A stretch of DNA of 7,789 bases, taken from the NCBI GenBank assembly GCA_002428905.1, contig DIYD01000310.1, forward strand, positions 1 to 7,789. The letters run 5' to 3'. Numbering within the stretch: the first letter of the stretch is position 1; every line of letters starts with the position of its first letter. The notes beneath the pieces are model-generated. The model was not told the origin of the DNA. It saw only the letters and a list, made by a program, of their open reading frames with translations, and ran no database searches. Below are positions 6,001 through 7,789 of this stretch, piece by piece. Source of the stretch: Bacteroidetes bacterium UBA6063 (GTDB lineage Bacteria; Bacteroidota; Bacteroidia; NS11-12g; UBA9320). Made by a program: the position numbers and the translations under genes.

Positions 6001-7789
6001 CGTACTCAACATCGAAACTCCGGCAGAACTATAGTACCCAAAGTTGGATCCTGTTGTACGTGCATTGTTGTAATCACACATAGTAATCGCCCCTGGTGAA
6101 CTATAATACATTGTATACCCACCGGCTTGATTCTCAAAGATGTTGTTCAGCACTGTATTTGACGATCCTCCACCACTCATGTTCAAACACTGCGAACCAC
6201 TGGAGCTACCTACAACATTGATGCTGTTGTGTGCTATTCGAACACCGCGCGGGTAATACATAGACATACCGTAATACGATGAAGTCATGTTGCCAATACT
6301 TATGGTGTTGTTCGTGATTAGACAAGAATCTCCCGAAGAATAACCCGGATAGTAACAGTAAATACCGCTACCGTTGTTTTCATGAACAAGGCTGTTTTTT
6401 GCTATACAGAATGAATCCGTAGGATAGTACAGGTAAATCAACTGATACCCGGAGGTAGTTGAGTTGGTTCTCATGGTATTTCCAATGATCTTAACACCAC
6501 GCTGGTAATTCATGTAAATACCGTACGTATAAAAGTTACTGAATGTGTTATGCTGGACTACAGTGTTCTTTTCGCGCTCTGAATATGTCCATGGAGCATC
6601 AAAATATAAGGCCGAGCTTCCATCCTGTAAATGCGAATTGCGCAGGACAAATCCATTATCCGTCTGCGACCCGGAAGTAATCAGATAGAAGTTACTTGAA
6701 GATGTGCTCACATTCACCCCTTCTATTCTACAGTGTTCGATACATAAATCGTCCGAACCGTTTTCGAATAGAATAACCCTTCCGTAACTGCTGCCTGTTC
6801 CTGCCAGTGTTAAATGACGGAAGGTTATACCATCAGCTTCATCCAATCGCACGGTATAATTGGTATCCCATTTGGTAGCAGCAAACGTTAGTTTTGCAAG
6901 CGAGCTGTCTTTCGACTCTCCTTCAAAGACGATAGCGTTTTTACCTGAAGCTCCGTTGATGTTTGGAATATGTAGTTGCTCTGTATAGGTACCATCTCGT
7001 ACCTTGAATTTCACACTATCAACGATGCCACGTAGTTTTAACGCTTCTATCGCCAGTTTAAAGTTGGTAAAATCCGGAGTAGAGCCCCCAATTGTATACT
7101 CTCCACGCATCGCGGCGAGTTTGTCTTTCACCTTAAATGTATCGTTGGTTAATTGTTGATCGGTCACCCCGTTAGGCTTAGATGTCCAGGCCATGAAGGT
7201 GTAAAGCGTATCTGCCTTGAACAGATATTTACCGACATGTACATGTATACTGTCTCCACTAACAATGGTGTCTGCAAAAGCCTTATCCGGTAGGGTATCG
7301 TTGTTGAACCTCGTGCGTATTGTTCCGGAGAATATTGTGTCGGTACCAAAGTTGAATACCACTACTTTAATTTGTTGAGTGTCAGCCGCAAATTCACTAC
7401 CTGGACTCAAAAATTGAGTTACCCCAATATCGTATTTCGCGGGTTCGAATTCATCCGCACCAATGTCGGGCACCGTATCTCGGGTTTCACCGTCAATATC
7501 ATCGGTAACAAAGGATACACTTTTTCCAGTCTTATCCATTGCAGGACTTGTTATGTGTAGATCGGAATTGGAAACGAATTGAGGATCCTGACTTATTGAA
7601 TTGCTATCGTTATTGGTTCCCGTTATGTGGGCGGCCAGATCAGCGTATGTAGACCCTGTCCAATAACTGAATTTCGCAGACGGCGTTCGCACGTTGTTGT
7701 AATCAGAGTTCAGTGTACCCCAATTGTAGTACATACCATACCCACCATTTGTACAAATGAGGTTGTTGTTGCCACTGTTAAAAGTTCCA
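1..7789 (-). CDS. Giant modular surface/secreted repeat protein (parallel beta-helix, Ig-like, FN3-like and CARDB domains), partial at both ends
   Basis: A single reading frame stays open on the minus strand over 2,596 codons, from 7788 to 1, with no in-frame stop, start context or Shine-Dalgarno site inside. Both ends of the gene are off the window. Fragment residue n corresponds to bases (7789-3n) to (7791-3n). Domains in order are: the end of a beta-helix (residues 1-27), three complete super-modules of helix, cap/linker and Ig-like domain (up to about residue 1853), one FN3-like domain (1854-1949), and five CARDB domains plus part of a sixth (1950-2596). There are no membrane segments or catalytic motifs. 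The sequence is rich in Asn, Thr, Ser, Tyr and Asp, as in exported beta-rich proteins. Such architectures are familiar from large Bacteroidota surface or T9SS-exported proteins. The role in adhesion, matrix or glycan binding is inference. The missing C-terminus, where a sorting domain would sit, prevents confirmation of the export route. Confidence 0.95.
88..459 (-). repeat. CARDB domain 5
   Basis: It begins P-D-L-I-P-T-L-I-S-I-P-D-T. It contains I-T-Y-S-V-K-N-Q-G-D-T, D-R-I-Y-L-S-K-D-S-I-F-D-A-T-S-D and Y-F-V-Q-T-D-A-D-N-N-V-Y-E-H...D-T-N-N-V. This copy is closest to a textbook CARDB domain. It is followed by a linker G-G-E-E-Y-V-D-G-Y that is richer in acidic residues than the other hinges. 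Confidence 0.88.
460..834 (-). repeat. CARDB domain 4
   Basis: It begins A-P-D-L-I-V-S-S-V with P at 832-834. It contains I-H-Y-T-I-V-N-Q-G-K-G-D, D-R-I-Y-I-S-M-L-D-T-F-N-L-D-S-C and Y-V-Y-T-D-V-H-N-K-I-F-E-D-T-K-E-N-N-N. All standard CARDB motifs are present, with a single Cys at the end of the acidic loop. The hinge from domain 3 is very short, so the two domains probably pack closely. Confidence 0.85.
835..1194 (-). repeat. CARDB domain 3 (divergent)
   Basis: It begins P-D-L-V-I-A-N-V and ends with Y-V-V-A-D-A-Y-N-R-I...E-N-N, so it is clearly a CARDB copy of about 120 residues. Two features differ from its neighbours. The loop after L-V-Y-Y-S reads T-S-N-V-Y-S-T-S-T and has lost its acidic residues. 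A Cys (V-S-S-C-A-R-E) sits in the second strand. It may have lost a cation site or gained a contact, which is inference. Confidence 0.8.
1195..1566 (-). repeat. CARDB domain 2
   Basis: After a short P-P-P hinge it begins P-D-L-I-V-T-N-I. It has I-N-Y-T-V-K-N-D-G-T-G-S-T, W-Y-D-Y-I-Y-W-S-D-D-S-T-F-G-A-G and Y-V-K-T-D-G...Y-E-H-T-S-E-T-N-N-V. The size of 124 residues and the motif order match domain 1. It is a clear CARDB member with Trp replacing the usual Leu in Y-L-S. Confidence 0.87.
1573..1941 (-). repeat. CARDB domain 1
   Basis: It begins L-P-D-L-M-V-E-D-V-S-A-P and contains S-I-S-W-K-V-K-N-I-G-G-G-P-T, N-W-Y-D-L-V-Y-L-S-T-D-T-I-F-D-N-G-D and A-I-V-R-T-D-A...I-L-E-A-N-E-G-N-N. CARDB (cell adhesion related domain found in bacteria) is an Ig-fold module with precisely this order of V-K-N-x-G, Y-L-S-x-D and D...V-x-E-x-x-E-x-N-N motifs. 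The acidic T-D-T-I-F-D-N-G-D loop is intact. Confidence 0.85.
1942..2229 (-). other. Fibronectin type III-like domain
   Basis: About 96 residues start at T-P-G-M-V-S-S-M-F-P. They contain I-T-L-S-W-A-P-A-T-G-A-S-K-Y-D-I-Y-I-W, then L-T-Y-G-R-T-F-K-W-Q-V-V-A-K-N and G-P-I-Q-K-F-T-M. The L-S-W...A-x-x-Y-D-I-Y and Y-G-x-T-F-x-W-Q-V signatures are those of an FN3 fold (strand B Trp, strand C Tyr, and F-strand W-Q-V). It occurs once and sits exactly at the transition between the helix array and the CARDB array. A single Cys (N-D-A-C-G) lies in the F-G loop. Confidence 0.8.
2230..2559 (-). repeat. Ig-like domain 4, variant with a Cys pair
   Basis: About 110 residues contain D-G-C-D-I-D-T-Q-V-V-E-I-T-I-F-N-Y-G, then S-V-C-Y-S-V-D-G-G, I-G-P-G-M-T-Q-T-F-T-F and A-W-T-K...D-A-S-N-D-T-A. 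It occupies the position of Ig-like domains 1-3. However, it has the two-cysteine form and the G-P-G-x-T-x-T-F-T-F strand familiar from Ig-like domains near the C-terminal half of Bacteroidota secreted proteins. The two Cys residues are placed to form a disulfide between neighbouring strands, which is inference. It links the helix region to the FN3/CARDB region. Confidence 0.7.
2560..2820 (-). repeat. Helix cap and DIGADEF linker, copy 4
   Basis: The stretch runs from S-D-R-N-D-L-Y-T-T-G-T-N through A-T-G-K-D-A-N-S-L-S-L, D-P-L-F (D at 2701-2703) and D-N-L-H-V-Y to D-I-D-K-D-T-R-N-T and P-D-I-G-A-D-E-F. The Tyr of D-Y-N is Arg here. It closes the last beta-helix visible before the architecture changes. 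Confidence 0.8.
2821..3828 (-). repeat. Right-handed parallel beta-helix domain 4 (last in window)
   Basis: The lead-in is Y-T-I-G-S-L-G-A-N-F-P-D-F, then G-I-L-D-T-V-R-F-K-V-Q and G-T-Y-T-E-Q (3723-3706). Rungs have classic Asn turns: L-L-N-N-R-F, I-E-N-N-Y-F, I-R-N-N-R-I, I-T-G-N-T-I, V-S-C-N-N-I, V-V-N-N-F-I, V-G-F-N-S-V and V-K-N-N-I-F. This is the most regular helix of the window. Its lead-in departs from the G-I-V-D-S-V wording of the other two and carries a two-residue insertion after Y-T-I-G. It is followed by the usual cap but not by another helix beyond the Ig-like domain. Confidence 0.87.
3829..4179 (-). repeat. Ig-like domain 3 (CARDB-related N-F-G type)
   Basis: Starting E-P-P-A-P-E-D-A-G-I, it contains V-E-V-V-L-K-N-F-G-S-D-T-L, a T-A-N-G-V turn, a V-D-T-V-N-I-G-S-Y strand and F-W-T-N-S-P-N-G-V-T-D...N-D-T-A. 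At 117 residues it matches the previous two copies. A short Pro-rich hinge (P-P-A-P) at its start may allow flexing between the rigid helix and this domain. Confidence 0.75.
4180..4443 (-). repeat. Helix cap and DIGADEF linker, copy 3
   Basis: The stretch runs from S-D-Y-N-D-Y-Y-S-A-G-T-N through A-T-G-K-D-T-S-S-L-S-V, D-P-G-F (D at 4321-4323) and D-D-L-H-V to D-I-D-M-E-A-R-D-S and P-D-I-G-A-D-E-F. The Gly of D-I-D-G is replaced by Met here, so the putative cation loop is altered. The T-G-K-D...S-L-S...D-P-x-F block is also shared with copy 4. Confidence 0.8.
4444..5469 (-). repeat. Right-handed parallel beta-helix domain 3
   Basis: The lead-in is Y-T-I-G-G-A-S-P-D-F-V-D-F, then A-I-A-A-M...G-I-V-D-S-V-I-F-T-V-R and G-T-Y-T-E-Q (5364-5347). 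Rungs include F-L-G-N-T-L, F-I-G-N-T-F, I-K-N-N-T-F, V-H-G-N-I-V, I-A-N-N-M-I and I-Y-N-N-S-I. The body is rich in Tyr, Ser and Asn, with clusters such as H-Y-G-G-S-S-S and Y-T-Y-Y-G-S. Two rungs again have Cys before the turn (A-C-V-F-L-G-N, N-C-F-I-G-N). It includes a longer insertion between rungs near A-A-Y-L-P-S-C-D-G-F (about 4700-4730). The fold is confidently a parallel beta-helix. A ligand or enzymatic activity cannot be read from the sequence. Confidence 0.85.
5470..5817 (-). repeat. Ig-like domain 2 (CARDB-related N-F-G type)
   Basis: Starting at R-L-K-G-L-D-A-G-I-A, it contains V-K-V-I-L-K-N-F-G-S-S-T-L, a strand with F-N-N-G, and A-W-T-S-K-P-N-N-G-T-D...N-D-T-A. This aligns with the first copy strand for strand and has almost the same length, 116 residues. 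A single Cys (W-V-C-I-E-K) lies in the penultimate strand and has no partner in the domain. It leads directly into Y-T-I-G-G at 5469. Confidence 0.75.
5818..6078 (-). repeat. Helix cap and DIGADEF linker, copy 2
   Basis: The stretch runs from C-D-Y-N-N-A-R-T-T-G through D-P-R-F (D at 5956-5958), D-D-L-H-I and D-I-D-G-D-S-R-D-T to A-D-V-G-A-D-E-I, ending at 5818. Its length of 261 bases equals that of copy 1. This is the most diverged ending, with A-D-V and a final Ile in place of P-D-I and Phe, and Cys replacing the usual Ser of S-D-Y-N. The acidic D-I-D-G-D loop is preserved. Confidence 0.8.
6079..7098 (-). repeat. Right-handed parallel beta-helix domain 2 (first complete one)
   Basis: The domain opens with Y-T-I-G-G-S-T-P-D-F and a lead-in A-I-E-A-L...G-I-V-D-S-V-K-F-K-V-R, then G-T-Y-T-E-Q (6993-6976). 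About ten rungs follow, each with a short hydrophobic strand and an Asn turn, such as N-T-F-S-N, I-I-G-N-T-M, I-A-K-N-S-L, I-T-N-N-T-I and I-A-H-N-S-I. These are the hallmarks of PbH1/NosD-like repeats, in which Asn residues stack as a ladder. Cys recurs just ahead of the Asn turn in several rungs (C-I-E-H-C at 6744-6730, F-C-I-A-K-N, S-C-L-I-T-N). With its cap the helix is about 380 residues, nearly identical in length to the next two. No polysaccharide lyase or hydrolase active-site set is visible, so a structural or binding role is more likely. Confidence 0.85.
7099..7446 (-). repeat. Ig-like domain 1 (CARDB-related N-F-G type)
   Basis: About 116 residues start at Y-D-I-G-V-T-Q-F and contain V-V-V-F-N-F-G-T-D-T, a central Asn-rich strand, and the closing W-T-S-K-P-N-G-V-T-D...N-D-T. 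The hydrophobic alternation and the N-F-G turn fit a CARDB-like or related immunoglobulin-fold beta-sandwich. The same domain recurs at 5817-5470, 4179-3829 and, in modified form, at 2559-2230. It ends directly at Y-T-I-G-G, where the next beta-helix begins, so it acts as the spacer between helices. The binding function is unknown. Confidence 0.75.
7447..7707 (-). repeat. Helix cap and DIGADEF linker, copy 1
   Basis: The stretch begins with S-D-Y-N-N and runs about 40 residues to D-P-Q-F (D at 7585-7587). It continues through S-D-L-H-I-T-S-P-A-M-D and D-D-I-D-G-E-T-R-D-T to P-D-I-G-A-D-E-F, ending at 7447. Bacteroidota beta-helix proteins commonly close with this D-P-x-F...D-L-H...D-I-D-G...D-I-G-A-D-E pattern, which resembles the family named choice-of-anchor Q. 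The acidic D-I-D-G-E loop could bind a divalent cation such as calcium, but this is inference. It joins the partial first helix to the first Ig-like domain. Confidence 0.8.
7708..7789 (-). other. C-terminal end of beta-helix 1 (cut by window edge)
   Basis: Fragment residues 1-27 carry G-N-N-N-L-I-C and then G-G-Y-G-M-Y-Y. The same wording closes the later helices, for example N-N-I-F...A-G-G-Y-T-M-Y-Y before 6078 and N-N-I-F...G-G-Y-A-F-Y before 2820. This is therefore the last rung of a right-handed parallel beta-helix whose body lies beyond position 7789. It shows that at least four copies of the super-module exist. Confidence 0.8.

Noticed and set aside
5726..6034. Two overlapping plus-strand ORFs (5726-6034 and 5748-5948)
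   Set aside because: They overlap each other in different frames and are antisense to linker copy 2 and Ig-like domain 2. Both are coincidental.
7164..7349. 61-codon minus-strand ORF
   Set aside because: It is in a different frame from the main gene and overlaps Ig-like domain 1, where the main frame encodes a conserved W-T-S-K-P-N-G motif. It is a shadow ORF.
2230..7789. Recurring short DNA words that could suggest a CRISPR or nucleotide tandem repeat
   Set aside because: The repetition is at protein level with a period of about 1.63 kb, and the DNA copies differ at many third positions. There are no identical repeats of CRISPR size and spacing.
1..7789. Signal peptide, lipobox or T9SS C-terminal sorting domain
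   Set aside because: I looked for them because the protein is surely exported. None can be present, since both termini are outside the window and both edges lie within repeats.

Overview
The whole window lies inside one gene. Read on the minus strand, with codons in phase with 3..1 and the first complete codon at 7788..7786, I find no in-frame stop across 2,596 codons. Neither the start nor the stop codon of the gene is in the window. The translated fragment, about 280 kDa, is a giant, modular and almost certainly exported repeat protein. There is no intergenic DNA, and I see no RNA gene, promoter, terminator, mobile element or CRISPR array. Domain families below are recognised by eye from motifs, not by a database search.

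The organism is most likely a member of the Bacteroidota (Flavobacteriia, Cytophagia or Chitinophagia-like, free-living or aquatic). The evidence is the combination of Asn/Tyr/Ser-rich parallel beta-helices that end in a D-Y-N...G-K-D...D-P-x-F cap, the D-I-D-G...P-D-I-G-A-D-E-F linker, N-F-G-type Ig-like domains, an FN3-like domain and tandem CARDB domains. That architecture is characteristic of large surface or secreted proteins of this phylum, many of which use the type IX secretion system (T9SS). The base composition looks moderate, slightly AT-rich.

Layout from the N-terminal side (high coordinates) to the C-terminal side (low coordinates): 7789-2230 holds four tandem copies of a super-module of about 543 residues. 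Each copy is a beta-helix, a cap with the DIGADEF linker, and an Ig-like domain. The first copy is cut by the window edge and three helices are complete. At about 2230 the pattern changes to a single fibronectin-III-like domain (2229-1942). This is followed by five complete CARDB domains of 120-125 residues and the start of a sixth (1941-1). The protein continues past both edges. A signal peptide and more helices are expected beyond 7789. More CARDB or other repeats and a C-terminal sorting domain are expected beyond position 1.

Function is inferred only. The N-terminal part would be a rod of stacked beta-helices joined by Ig-like hinges. The C-terminal part would be a flexible string of Ig-like CARDB beads. 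This suits a cell-surface adhesin, a matrix protein or a polysaccharide-binding scaffold. I see no catalytic motif in the visible part.
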